Shown here in pieces: positions 51,886 through 60,657 of a stretch of 64,000 nucleotides of DNA. Location: the NCBI GenBank assembly GCA_021324155.1, contig JAJPJQ010000051.1, positions 62,001 through 126,000 of the forward strand, given 5' to 3'. How positions within the stretch are numbered: position 1 is the first letter of the stretch; every line of letters starts with the position of its first letter. The translations under genes were made by a program, and so were the position numbers. The notes under the pieces are model-generated. The model was not told where the DNA came from and made no database searches. It was given only the letters and a program-made list of their open reading frames with translations. This DNA is from Pseudomonadota bacterium. Its GTDB lineage: Bacteria; Desulfobacterota; Binatia; UBA9968.

Positions 51886-54800
51886 TCAATACCTTTTTCC
51901 GAGCTTTTGGAGCTCGCGCCAGGACTCCCAGTCGTCGGGGCTCGACGCCAGCGCTTCGCGGAACTTCCGTTCGGCTTCCTTCACTCTGCCGACCTTCGCG
52001 AGTGCGATGCCGAGCTTGCGGCGGAGCTCGACGTTGGTCCGCTTCAGCCTCAGAGCGCGCGTGTACGCGTCCACCGCCTCCGGCCACGCATCCATCTGTC
52101 GGCACGCCTCGGCGAGCGCGATGTAAAGCGCGTCGGACTTTTCGCCCTTGTCCCTGGCGCGCTCGAGCAGCGTCCGCGCCCGGGGCGCGTCGTTTTTCTC
52201 CAAAGCCAGGCGGCCCTGCGCGAGCAAGACCTTCTGGTGCTCCGGCGCGAGCTTGCCGGCCTCGGCGAGCCATTTCTCCGCCTCGGCAGCGTCATGCCGG
52301 TAGAGGGCGATATTGCCGAGGCCAAGGTACGGCTGATAATCCTTGAGTCCGAGCTGGATCGCTTTCAAGTATACCTGCTGCGCCTCGCTCAGATAAAAGT
52401 CGCCGGAGAGCGCGAGGATCGCGCTTACGGTCTGAGGCGATCTCTCGATCGCCGCCATCGCCGCCTTCAGTGCCTCGGGGTTCTTCTCCGCCTCGAGCAG
52501 GATATGCGTCTTTAGGACGTAGAAATCGGCGCGGTTCGGCTCGAGCTCGATCGCCTTCTGCACCTCTTCGAGCGCCTTGGCGTGCCAGCTGTTCGCCTCG
52601 TGCGCCTGGGCGAGATAAAAATGGCGCAGAGCCTCGGGAATCGGCGCGTCGAGCCATGGCGCCGCGCTCAAGTACGGCGTCATCAGCTTCCTATTGAGTT
52701 CGGAGGTCGCCCGGCCGAGGCTCTTCGGCGCGGAAAACTCCAACTGCGCGCCATCGTCGGTGTTGAACGACGCGCCCTCCGCGAACGCGACGGCGCCCTG
52801 CCGGCTCATGCGGTAGAAGCCGAGCACGGCGTACGGGTCGCTGAGCCCCAGATCTTCGAAGTCGGATTTGAGAGTCTCGTTTTTCGCGTAGACTTCCTTC
52901 AGCTCGGGATAGCGGAACACCTGCTCCTGCATCGTGCCGACCATCAGGAAGTCGCTCTCCTTCATGCCCCACACGGTGACGTACGGAAACGCGTCGGTGA
53001 AAGTGTGGAAGACCATTTTAAAATCGTCCGGCGACATCGAATAGTTGTGGAACCATTGGGCGAAGACGCCGTCCGGCGTGAGCTTCGACTTGATCGCCGA
53101 ATAAAACTCGCGCGTATACAGGTTCGCGATGCCGGCGATCCATGGATTCGACGGTTCGGCCGCAATGACGTCGTATTTTTTAGGAGTGGCGAGAATGTAG
53201 TTGCGGCCGTCGGTCGGAATCAGATGGACCTTGGGATTCTCGAGGATCTTGCCGTTCTTGTCGTTGAAGAAGGTCGTCGCCTCGCGCATCGCGGGCTCGA
53301 TCTCCAGGACCTCGACCTCTTTGATTGGAAATGCCGAGACCGCGCGCGTCGTCATGCCGGTGCCGAGACCGATGACCGCGGCGCGCTCGCCGCCCTTCGG
53401 CCGGAGCAGCATCGGAATATATCCGGTCATGAGCTGGCTCAGCGCGTCGCCGTACGAGCCGTCGATCTTTCCGTTCGTGCGAAAGTACTTGTATTCGCTT
53501 CCCGCGCTCTGATGGACACTGACGGTGGCCGTCAGTCCCTCCTTATAATAGAGAATGTCGTCTCGGCGCATCTCCTCGGCGCGGAGCGAATCGGTGTGCA
53601 GGCTCTCATAGCGATCGCTGTAGACCGTCACACCGCTGGTCATGATGCTCCTGTCCCAGACCGGCGTGCCGGTATAGATGAGCACGATCCCGGCGAGCAC
53701 GGCGGCGCCGATAGCGACGCGAGGCGTCTTCGACAGGCGCGGGTCGGCGACCATCAGCATCCAGCCGATCAACAGATTCAGCACGACCGCCAGCATGATC
53801 GAATTCTGCACGCCGATCAGCGGAATGAAGATGAAGCCGCCGGCGAAGGCGCCGATGATCGCGCCGACGGTGTTCGCAGCGTACGACGTCCCGACGCTGC
53901 TGCCGACGCGGTAGACGCTCTGCGTGAAGAGCCGCGCGACCAGTGGGAACGTCATGCCGAGCAGCAGCGTCGGCAGAAACATGACCAGCGCGGCGGTAAA
54001 CACCTGGATTGCCAGAAAGAGGTTAAACGAATCGCCGAAGCCGAGCATTAAGCGGAGGAAGATGAGCGGCAGTTTGCCGAAGAGCGGGATCGTCGCCAGC
54101 GCGCTGAGCCCGACGAGGATCTCGATCACGCCGAACGTCGTCAGGCGAACTTCCCGGTCGCCCATCAGGCGGCCGTAGAGAAAGCCACCGAGCGCCAGGC
54201 CGACGAGAAAGGTGACGAGCATCGTCGTGAAGGAATAGATCGAGCTTCCGATGACGAGCGTGAGCGCGCGCGTCCAGGCGTTCTCGTAAACGAGCGCCGC
54301 CATGCCCGAGAGGCCGAAGGCGACCAGCAGGATCCATTCGAGCCCCGAACGCTCGGCGGCGATCTCGCCCGAGGGTGCCGCCGCTTCCACTATCGGTGCC
54401 GCAGCGGCGACGGCGCCTTTGTCGCGCAGCCGGTCGACCATGAAAATGATCAGTGCGATGGTGAGGTTCAACCCGGCGGCGATGAAAACGGTACGCCTCA
54501 TGCCGAAGGTCTGAATGAGGTAATAGCCCGAGACCGCGGCGCCGAGGACGGCGCCCAGCGTGTTCATGCCGTAGAGGTCGCCCACGCGCCGTCCGATCTG
54601 CGCGTAGCTCCGGACGAAGAAACGGCTCAACACCGGCAGCGTCGCGCCCATCAGCATGGTCGGCAGAACGAGCAGAAAGAACGAGAGGACGAACAGCATG
54701 AGGTTGAACACGAAAGGCGCGGACTCGTTCAGATGGTACAGCGGGATGTAAATATGCCGGCCGGCGAGGAACAGCCACGGCACGGCGATGCCGTAGAGGC

Positions 54801-55074
54801 CGACGCCCGCTTCGAGGATGCCGTAAAGCAAGAAATCGTTCTTGCCGCGGTCGGCGATGCGTCCGAAGACATAGCTGCCGACGGCGAGACCGGCCATGAA
54901 AGCCGCGAGCACGGTGGCGATCGCGTATGTGGTATTACCGAAGATCTGCGTCAGCATGCGCGTCCAGACGACCTCGTAGATAAGGCCGGCGGCACCGGAG
55001 AGAAAAAAGCAGAGAAACGCTATCGTTAGCAGCGCGCCCTCGCGCGTGCGGCTAAATCCGCTCGGCATATCCAT
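51886..55074 (-). CDS. Membrane-spermidine synthase-TPR fusion protein
   Basis: 1062 aa, three parts. Residues about 15-470 are 13-14 membrane helices in two MFS-like bundles (FLCFFLSGAAGLIYEVVWTRMLTQIFGNTTYAIATVLAAFMAGLAVGSYVFGR). Residues about 470-800 are a spermidine-synthase-like Rossmann domain: AAVIGLGTGMTTRAVSAFPIKEVEVLEIEPAM and YDVIAAEPSNPWIAGIANLYTREFY. From about 830 to the end there are roughly six TPR-type helix pairs (AREALASSPDDWE and similar). Fused SpdSyn membrane proteins are known; whether they make polyamines is doubtful. ATG 55074 or 55068 may be the start. Confidence 0.9.
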   Translation of the reverse strand: MDMPSGFSRTREGALLTIAFLCFFLSGAAGLIYEVVWTRMLTQIFGNTTYAIATVLAAFMAGLAVGSYVFGRIADRGKNDFLLYGILEAGVGLYGIAVPWLFLAGRHIYIPLYHLNESAPFVFNLMLFVLSFFLLVLPTMLMGATLPVLSRFFVRSYAQIGRRVGDLYGMNTLGAVLGAAVSGYYLIQTFGMRRTVFIAAGLNLTIALIIFMVDRLRDKGAVAAAAPIVEAAAPSGEIAAERSGLEWILLVAFGLSGMAALVYENAWTRALTLVIGSSIYSFTTMLVTFLVGLALGGFLYGRLMGDREVRLTTFGVIEILVGLSALATIPLFGKLPLIFLRLMLGFGDSFNLFLAIQVFTAALVMFLPTLLLGMTFPLVARLFTQSVYRVGSSVGTSYAANTVGAIIGAFAGGFIFIPLIGVQNSIMLAVVLNLLIGWMLMVADPRLSKTPRVAIGAAVLAGIVLIYTGTPVWDRSIMTSGVTVYSDRYESLHTDSLRAEEMRRDDILYYKEGLTATVSVHQSAGSEYKYFRTNGKIDGSYGDALSQLMTGYIPMLLRPKGGERAAVIGLGTGMTTRAVSAFPIKEVEVLEIEPAMREATTFFNDKNGKILENPKVHLIPTDGRNYILATPKKYDVIAAEPSNPWIAGIANLYTREFYSAIKSKLTPDGVFAQWFHNYSMSPDDFKMVFHTFTDAFPYVTVWGMKESDFLMVGTMQEQVFRYPELKEVYAKNETLKSDFEDLGLSDPYAVLGFYRMSRQGAVAFAEGASFNTDDGAQLEFSAPKSLGRATSELNRKLMTPYLSAAPWLDAPIPEALRHFYLAQAHEANSWHAKALEEVQKAIELEPNRADFYVLKTHILLEAEKNPEALKAAMAAIERSPQTVSAILALSGDFYLSEAQQVYLKAIQLGLKDYQPYLGLGNIALYRHDAAEAEKWLAEAGKLAPEHQKVLLAQGRLALEKNDAPRARTLLERARDKGEKSDALYIALAEACRQMDAWPEAVDAYTRALRLKRTNVELRRKLGIALAKVGRVKEAERKFREALASSPDDWESWRELQKLGKRY

Positions 55075-55239
55075 CCTTATAAAGGCCCTCCGGTGAAAGT
55101 ATCCCGCACTGATATCAGCCCTATACTAAGGTGTAAAGAGAGCTCGAATATAGTCCGCTCGTCTCGCCGGTTGAAGGTAGAGGGCTTGTATCATAAAACG
55201 ATTAGACGTTTCGGACGGCGTTTCATAGGAGGAAAGATC

Positions 55240-56628
55240 ATGCCCAAGGACATGCGCACGTGGATCGACGAGCTCGACCGCGCCGGCGAGCTCATCCGCA
55301 TCGCCAAGCCCGTGCACCCGCACACCCAGATGGGCGCCCTGCTCTACCAGTCGCGCGAGAAAGCGCTGCTGTTCGAGAACGTGGCGGGCTTTCCGAAATG
55401 GCGCAGCCTGGGCATGGCGCCGGCGAACCTCCGGCACGCGGCGCTCGCCTACGGCACGACCGTCGAAAAGCTTCTTCCGACGGCCGCCGAGCGCGCGCTG
55501 TTGCGCCATCCGACCGAATTGGTCCGCACCGGGCCGGTCAAAGATGTCGTTCTGAAAGGCGACCAGGTCGATCTGACGAAGCTGCCGGCCCATGTCGCCG
55601 GCAGCGAGGAGACGCCCTACATCGCCGCCGGCCTCATGATCGCGTGCGACCCGGACACCGGGGTGCGCAACGTCGCGTTTCACCGCCTGCAGATCAAAGG
55701 TCCGCGCAAGATGGGCGCGCTTATCGTGCCGCGCCACACGCGCGCGATCCTCAACAAGCACGAGGAGCGGAACGAGCCGACGCCGATCGCGATCTTCATC
55801 GGCCACCATCCTTTATATTATATGGCGGCGGCGACGACCGGCGCGTTCGAGATGGACGAACTCGAATTGGCCGGCGGCCTCATCGGCGAGCCCGCGCGCG
55901 TCGTCAAGTGCGAGACCAACGACCTCGAAGTGCCGTACGACGCCGAGATCGTTCTCGAAGGGCGCATTCTCCCCAACGTGCGCGAGGAGGAAGGGCCGTT
56001 CTCCGAGTTCCACGACTACTACGTCGCCGGCATGGGAAAAAATCCCGTCATCGAGGTCGACTGCATCACGATGCGGCGCGATGCGATCTTCAAGGCGATC
56101 CAGAACGGCTCGGAGGTCGAGGGCTGCGTCTTCCATAAAGTCCCCTTCGGCGTCGCCGTATACAATCACATCAAGAACATCGGCGGCTACGTCAACCTGC
56201 ACAATCTTTTGGTGCTTCCGGGTCTGTTCGGCATCGTCGTGCAGATGACGCCGCGCTTCTACGGCGAGGCGAAGCAAGTATTGATGGGCGTGCTGTCAAG
56301 CCCGATCCTGCATCCGAAGGTCGCGATCGCCGTCGACGAGGACGTGAATATTTTCAACTATTGGGAAGTGCTGTGGGCGATCAACACGCGCTGCAACCCG
56401 TCGGAGGACATCACGGTCATTCCGGGCGTACGCATGCATCCGATGGATCCGACCGGCGACGAGCCGATCCCGCCCGGCGGCCCCTTCTGGCACCGCGTCG
56501 GCGGCAAAGTCATCATCGATGCGACCAAGCCGCCGCTCTGCGCCGGCGACGCCGCGCGATTGCCTTACCAGAGATTGAAACCGATGGGCTGGGAGACAGT
56601 GAAGCTGGAGGATTTTTTGCCGAAGTGA
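55240..56628 (+). CDS. UbiD family decarboxylase
   Basis: 462 aa from ATG 55240, preceded by AGGAGGAAAG; the track extension upstream is leader DNA. UbiD family sequence throughout: MRTWIDELDRAGELIRIAKPVHPHTQMGALLYQ, AGLMIACDPDTGVRNVAFHRLQIKGPRKMG, EIVLEGRILPNVREEEGPFSEFHDYY and VPFGVAVYNHIKNIGG. UbiD enzymes decarboxylate unsaturated or aromatic acids using prenylated FMN. The ubiX partner that makes the cofactor is not in the window. It is not clustered with the other catabolic genes. Aromatic or cinnamate-type acids are plausible substrates. Confidence 0.93.
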   Translation: MPKDMRTWIDELDRAGELIRIAKPVHPHTQMGALLYQSREKALLFENVAGFPKWRSLGMAPANLRHAALAYGTTVEKLLPTAAERALLRHPTELVRTGPVKDVVLKGDQVDLTKLPAHVAGSEETPYIAAGLMIACDPDTGVRNVAFHRLQIKGPRKMGALIVPRHTRAILNKHEERNEPTPIAIFIGHHPLYYMAAATTGAFEMDELELAGGLIGEPARVVKCETNDLEVPYDAEIVLEGRILPNVREEEGPFSEFHDYYVAGMGKNPVIEVDCITMRRDAIFKAIQNGSEVEGCVFHKVPFGVAVYNHIKNIGGYVNLHNLLVLPGLFGIVVQMTPRFYGEAKQVLMGVLSSPILHPKVAIAVDEDVNIFNYWEVLWAINTRCNPSEDITVIPGVRMHPMDPTGDEPIPPGGPFWHRVGGKVIIDATKPPLCAGDAARLPYQRLKPMGWETVKLEDFLPK

Positions 56629-56642
56629 GGTTTATTACGCCC

Positions 56643-57092
56643 TCAGTTTTTTGTCTTATTGATCGTGTGTTCTGACTCGGTAACTTCTGCGATACGGCCG
56701 TCCTGAAGCCAAATCGCATCGAAGATATTGAACGCCTGCTGAGCCAGCGGCGTGCCGATGACCTCGTCTCGGCTTAGAGCTTTGCCGGCAAGCTTTTCTT
56801 GCGCGATCTTCCGGGTCCCGGCGTCGATGACCACCACGCCGAGCCCCGGCTGGTAGACGAGGGAAACTGCTTGCCGCTCGGCATCCTCTCTCCCTTCTGT
56901 CCATTTCCAAATGATAAGATCAAAATGCGCGCCGTGTTCGGCAACTTTGCCAAGCGACCAGTGCACATAATAAACGGCCTCTGCGGCATTGTCGCAATAA
57001 ACATATCCCCAGACGGTCCGGCTATTCGTGCCGCAACAATCGCAGGGACCGAAGTCGTGACTGCCGCTTAGTTCTATTGAGCGTTCTGCCAT
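56643..57092 (-). CDS. Hypothetical protein in ogt operon
   Basis: 149 aa from ATG 57092, overlapping the GFA stop by one base (TAATG). It contains LSGSHDFGPCDCCGTNSRTVWGYVYCDN near the N-terminus, a C4-like metal ribbon (CDCCG...YC), then AAEAVYYVHWSLGKVAEHGAHFDLIIWKWTEGREDAERQAVSLVYQPG. No family recognised, although the Trp-rich VYYVHW...FDLIIWKW stretch is distinctive. It is third in the ogt-GFA operon and convergent with ubiD. Confidence 0.72.
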   Translation of the reverse strand: MAERSIELSGSHDFGPCDCCGTNSRTVWGYVYCDNAAEAVYYVHWSLGKVAEHGAHFDLIIWKWTEGREDAERQAVSLVYQPGLGVVVIDAGTRKIAQEKLAGKALSRDEVIGTPLAQQAFNIFDAIWLQDGRIAEVTESEHTINKTKN

Positions 57093-57475
57093 TATTGTTC
57101 TTCGCTCAGATGCTTCAACCCCGCCGCATTCCGCTCCCAATTTCTTCCATCGAACTTCTCGACCACCAATTCCTTCGGCTGCGGGTCGAGGCAGCGGACG
57201 TTCACGTCAATGCCGTCGGGATTCGAGCGTGGGATGTAGAACGACTTCACGCCGCAGGTCTTGCAGAATTTGTGCTGCGCGACGCCGGTGTTGAAGGTGT
57301 AGGTCGTGAGGCTGTCTTCGCCGCTTAGAAGTTTAAACTTCGACTTCGGCACGATCAGGTGCAGGAAGCCGAATTTCGCGCAGATCGAGCAGTTGCAGTC
57401 CTGCGAGATAATTTTCTCCTGCGCTTCGACCTCGAAGCGGACCGCGCCGCAGTGGCAGGAGCCGCGGTAGATCAT
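57092..57475 (-). CDS. GFA family protein (glutathione-dependent formaldehyde-activating-like)
   Basis: 127 aa from ATG 57475 (MIYRGSCHCGAVRFEVEAQEK). The zinc motifs SCHCGAVRFEV, CNCSICAKFGFLHLIVP and HKFCKTCGVKSFYIPRS match the GFA/CENP-V family. Members bind two zincs and may act on glutathione adducts of aldehydes; the family is broad and this one's substrate is unknown. It lies between ogt (16-bp gap) and the 149-aa protein, so a link to aldehyde or alkylation damage is an attractive but unproven idea. Confidence 0.9.
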   Translation of the reverse strand: MIYRGSCHCGAVRFEVEAQEKIISQDCNCSICAKFGFLHLIVPKSKFKLLSGEDSLTTYTFNTGVAQHKFCKTCGVKSFYIPRSNPDGIDVNVRCLDPQPKELVVEKFDGRNWERNAAGLKHLSEEQ

Positions 57476-57491
57476 GGCGCTCAATTCCATC

Positions 57492-58073
57492 CTATTCGCC
57501 GGCGGTATCAAGCCGGCGCTCTTTGCGCATTTTTTGCCGCGGCGCTTTATCACTGCGGCTCTTGTGCGGGCTTTCCAGCTTGAGGAGAAATCGCTTTCTG
57601 TCCAAGCCGCCGCCGAAGCCGCAGAGATCGCCGTTTTTACCCATCACGCGGTGGCAGGGAACGACGATGGCCGCGGGATTCCTGCCGGTGCTCGTCCCGG
57701 CGGCGCGGATCGCGAGCGGCGCGCCCGCGCGTTCGGCCAGGTCGCTGTAGCTGACGGTTTCTCCGTACGGGATGCGCGCGATCTCGCGCCATACGCTGCG
57801 CTGGAAATCGGTGCCGGCCAGGCGCAGCGGCAGCGAGAAGCTTTTTCTCTTTCCGGCGAAATATTCCCGCAGCTGCTTCGCCGCCTCGCGTAGAACGGGG
57901 TGTCGCGCGTCGCGCGTCCAGCTGCTGCTCGCGGCCGGGAGTCGATCGCGGCCGGCAAAATAGACGCCGGTCAGAGCGCCGTCGTCAGCGACGAGCGTGA
58001 GATCGCCGACCGGGCTTTGAACGATCGAATAGTATTGCATGTCTTTTTGCTTCCTTGCCTCTATACGTTTCAT
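57492..58073 (-). CDS. ogt: Methylated-DNA--protein-cysteine methyltransferase
   Basis: 193 aa from ATG 58073, which has AAAGGAG upstream; later ATG 58040 and earlier starts are less supported. It contains GTDFQRSVWREIARIPYGETVSYSDLAERAGAP, AIVVPCHRVMGKNGDLCGFGGGLDRKRFLLKLE with the alkyl-acceptor Cys in PCHR, and a longer basic C-terminal tail. It removes O6-methylguanine by transfer to Cys. Divergent from ada-alkA with 118 bp between; the shared promoter holds a large palindrome. Confidence 0.94.
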   Translation of the reverse strand: MKRIEARKQKDMQYYSIVQSPVGDLTLVADDGALTGVYFAGRDRLPAASSSWTRDARHPVLREAAKQLREYFAGKRKSFSLPLRLAGTDFQRSVWREIARIPYGETVSYSDLAERAGAPLAIRAAGTSTGRNPAAIVVPCHRVMGKNGDLCGFGGGLDRKRFLLKLESPHKSRSDKAPRQKMRKERRLDTAGE

Positions 58074-58118
58074 CTCGGCTCCTTTCATCTTCTCAATATA
58101 GCCGGGATCGGCGGAATT

Positions 58119-58175
58119 GCTCGCCATTTTCGGACATGTATATTAAAATAATTTCGCTGTCCGAAAGCGGCGAGC
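58119..58175. promoter_or_regulatory. Inverted-repeat operator between ogt and ada-alkA
   Basis: GCTCGCCATTTTCGGACA (58119-58136) and TGTCCGAAAGCGGCGAGC (58158-58175) are inverted with 16 of 18 matches, around a 21-bp AT-rich core TGTATATTAAAATAATTTCGC that holds -10-like sequence for both directions. Likely the binding site of a dimeric or paired regulator, with Ada-AlkA itself the obvious candidate. Confidence 0.8.
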
Positions 58176-58191
58176 GCTGCCGGCTCGCGCG

Positions 58192-59694
58192 ATGTATGCT
58201 CAACGTATGAGACAGGAATCGAAATCGCTTTACAAGGCGCTGCTCTCCCGCGACCGCCGATTCGACGGGCTCTTTTTCGTCGGCGTAGCGTCGACCGGCA
58301 TCTATTGCCGCCCGATTTGTCCGGCGAAGCCGCCCAAAGAGGTCAACTGCCGCTTTTACAACACCGCGCAGGAGGCGGAGCAGGCGGGATTCCGTCCGTG
58401 CCTGCGCTGCCGGCCGGAATTGGCCCCCGGCAGCGCGCCGGTGGACAGCTCGCAGCGCATCGCCCACCTCGTCGTGCAAAAGATCGAAGAAAGCACGGCG
58501 GACGAGAAAAGCGCGCTGGAAACCATCGCCGCCGATTTCGAGTTGAGCTCGCGGCAAATTCGCCGCGTTATTCGAAAAGAGCTCGGCGTGGCGCCGATCC
58601 AGTTGATTCTCACGCGCCGCCTGCTGCTGGCGAAGCAGCTCCTCACGGAGACGAAGCTTTCGGTCACGGAGATCGCCTTCGCCAGCGGCTTTTCGAGTCT
58701 CCGCCGCTTCAACGATGCCTTTACCAACCGTTATGGAATGCCGCCGACGCGCCTGCGCAGAAAGGCCGTCGAAGACGTGAGCACCGTCGACGGCGCGGGC
58801 ACCTCGACCCTGCAGCTTTCTTATCGTCCGCCCTACGACTGGGCCGGCATACTGGCCTTTCTCAAGGCGCGCGAGATGAAAGGCGTCGAATGGGTGACGG
58901 AGGATTTTTACGCCCGCACCGTCCGGCTGGGCGACGCCAAGGGTTGGATCAGAATTACCCAGGGGGAAAAGAAAACCGCGCTGCTGCTGGAATTCACCCA
59001 CAGTCTGGCGCCCGTGTTGCCGGCTCTCTTGAACCGCGTGCGCAACCTCTTCGATTTGAACGCCCGGCCAGAAATCATCTCCAGACATCTCGCCGGCGAC
59101 GATGTCTTGAGCCCGCTGGTAAAAGCCAACCCGGGCATGAGGGTGCCGGGCGCATTCAGCGGCTTCGAAATGGGCCTGCGCGCGATTCTCGGACAACAGG
59201 TCACCGTTAAATCCGCGACCACCGTTGCCGGCCGCCTCGCCGCGGCGTTCGGCGATCCCATCGTCACGCCGTTCCCGGAGTTGAACCGCCTGACGCCCGC
59301 GCCGGAGCGGATCGCCGCGGCGCGCGTCGATCAATTCGCCAGGCTCGGGATCACCGGCGCACGCGGCAAATGCATCATGGGCCTAGCGCAAGCGCAGGCG
59401 TCCGGCCGGCTTTCGCTCGACAGCGGCAATCATCACAGTCCCGAAGCCACGATCGAGCGTCTGGTCGAGTTGCCTGGCATCGGCCGCTGGACGGCGCACT
59501 ACATCGCCATGCGCGCCCTGCGCTGGCCGGACGCCTTTCCCAAGGAGGATATCGCCGTGCGCAATAATCTCGGCGGCGTTACGTCCAAACAGGCGGAAGC
59601 GATGTCGCAGGCGTGGCGGCCGTGGCGCAGCTACGCTGTCCTACATATATGGAGACATCCGATGCAGCGGGCCAAGGAAACAAAACCCGCCTGA
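58192..59694 (+). CDS. Ada-AlkA fusion: methylphosphotriester sensor, AraC regulator and 3-methyladenine glycosylase
   Basis: 500 aa, three domains in order. Residues about 15-90: Ada-type zinc domain (FFVGVASTGIYCRPICPAKPPKEVNCRFY...GFRPCLRCRPE) with four Cys as in Ada Cys38/42/69/72. Residues about 95-200: AraC-type HTH (ELSSRQIRRVIRKELGVAPIQL, SVTEIAFASGFSSLRRFNDAF). Residues about 215-490: AlkA HhH-GPD glycosylase (VPGAFSGFEMGLRAILGQQVT, LPGIGRWTAHYIAMRALRWPDAFPKEDIAV with the catalytic Asp). It senses DNA methyl damage, regulates transcription and excises 3-methyladenine. ATG 58192 or 58207 is the start. Confidence 0.94.
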   Translation: MYAQRMRQESKSLYKALLSRDRRFDGLFFVGVASTGIYCRPICPAKPPKEVNCRFYNTAQEAEQAGFRPCLRCRPELAPGSAPVDSSQRIAHLVVQKIEESTADEKSALETIAADFELSSRQIRRVIRKELGVAPIQLILTRRLLLAKQLLTETKLSVTEIAFASGFSSLRRFNDAFTNRYGMPPTRLRRKAVEDVSTVDGAGTSTLQLSYRPPYDWAGILAFLKAREMKGVEWVTEDFYARTVRLGDAKGWIRITQGEKKTALLLEFTHSLAPVLPALLNRVRNLFDLNARPEIISRHLAGDDVLSPLVKANPGMRVPGAFSGFEMGLRAILGQQVTVKSATTVAGRLAAAFGDPIVTPFPELNRLTPAPERIAAARVDQFARLGITGARGKCIMGLAQAQASGRLSLDSGNHHSPEATIERLVELPGIGRWTAHYIAMRALRWPDAFPKEDIAVRNNLGGVTSKQAEAMSQAWRPWRSYAVLHIWRHPMQRAKETKPA

Positions 59695-59703
59695 TCGCTG
59701 CGC

Positions 59704-60657
59704 TTATCGCCGCTCCAGCTCCTTCAGCGCCTGGCGCGCGAAAGAAAAGTCGCGGATTTCGTCCAGCGGCCGTTTTTTGTCGCTCAATCTCTCCATCTGA
59801 AATTCCAGCTCGGCGTCGGTCATCTGGCCGTCCTTCGTGAGCGCCTTGAGCTCGAGGTCGTAGGAGCGCGCGGCCGCTTCGGCGCTTTGCGGCACCGCGG
59901 CCATCATGACGCGGATGGTCTCGTCGCGGTGCTCCTCGATGAAGCGGTTCGCCTTGAACATCGCCCGCAGCGTGCGGCGGAGCACCTGCGGGCTTTCTTT
60001 GATGAAGCGGTCGGCGGCGAACAGACCGGATGCCGGATTGCCGATTTCCGGCGGTCCTGAAATCGCTTTGAGACCCATCTTTTGCAGGATGACATCGTGC
60101 GGCGGCGAGACCGCGACCGCCTGCACGGCGTTGGTCAACACCGCCTGCGCGCGCAGCGTCGGCTCGCCCACGGCAATCGCCTGCACCGTATTCGGATCCA
60201 GCCCTTTCATGCGCATAAGCTCGCTCGCGATAATGTGGTCGCCGGCATTCACGCCGCTGACGCCGACCTTCTTGCCCTTCAAGTCCTGAACGTCCTTGAT
60301 GACGTCCGGACGGACCATCAGAAAATAGACGCCCTTCTTCAGCACGACAAAGACCGTTTTCATCGGCAGCCCCTGGACGATGCCGCGAAAGGTGCTGAAG
60401 AACGAGGTCGTATACGTCACGTCGCCGCCGAGCACGGCGACCGCGCCGAGCCGCGGGTTGATCTGGATCAGCTCGACGTCGAGCCCTTCTTCCTTGAGAA
60501 AGCCTTTCCGTTCAGCAACGTAGAAGGTCGTGGCCGTGTTGCTGCGGCTCGAAATCGCGATGCGGATCTTCTGCGTCTGCGCGTGCGCCGCGACGGCCCA
60601 CAACGCGACGAATAGCACTGTCAAAGCCAGCATGAGTCGGATATTCAGCGCATTCAT
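59704..60657 (-). CDS. NMT1/SsuA-like ABC transporter substrate-binding protein
   Basis: 317 aa. Signal peptide MNALNIRLMLALTVLFVALWAVAAHAQ, then IRIAISSRSNTATTFYVAERKGFLKEEGLDVELIQIN and DLKGKKVGVSGVNAGDHIIASELMRMKGLDPN. It begins directly after the TAA of the upstream binding-protein gene (TAAATG) with GGGGAA upstream, so the two binding proteins are coexpressed. No permease or ATPase is linked. Ligand unknown. Confidence 0.9.
   Translation of the reverse strand: MNALNIRLMLALTVLFVALWAVAAHAQTQKIRIAISSRSNTATTFYVAERKGFLKEEGLDVELIQINPRLGAVAVLGGDVTYTTSFFSTFRGIVQGLPMKTVFVVLKKGVYFLMVRPDVIKDVQDLKGKKVGVSGVNAGDHIIASELMRMKGLDPNTVQAIAVGEPTLRAQAVLTNAVQAVAVSPPHDVILQKMGLKAISGPPEIGNPASGLFAADRFIKESPQVLRRTLRAMFKANRFIEEHRDETIRVMMAAVPQSAEAAARSYDLELKALTKDGQMTDAELEFQMERLSDKKRPLDEIRDFSFARQALKELERR

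Noticed and set aside
58093-59334. 413-aa minus-strand ORF
   Set aside because: Antisense to the Ada-AlkA fusion, whose domains are unmistakable.
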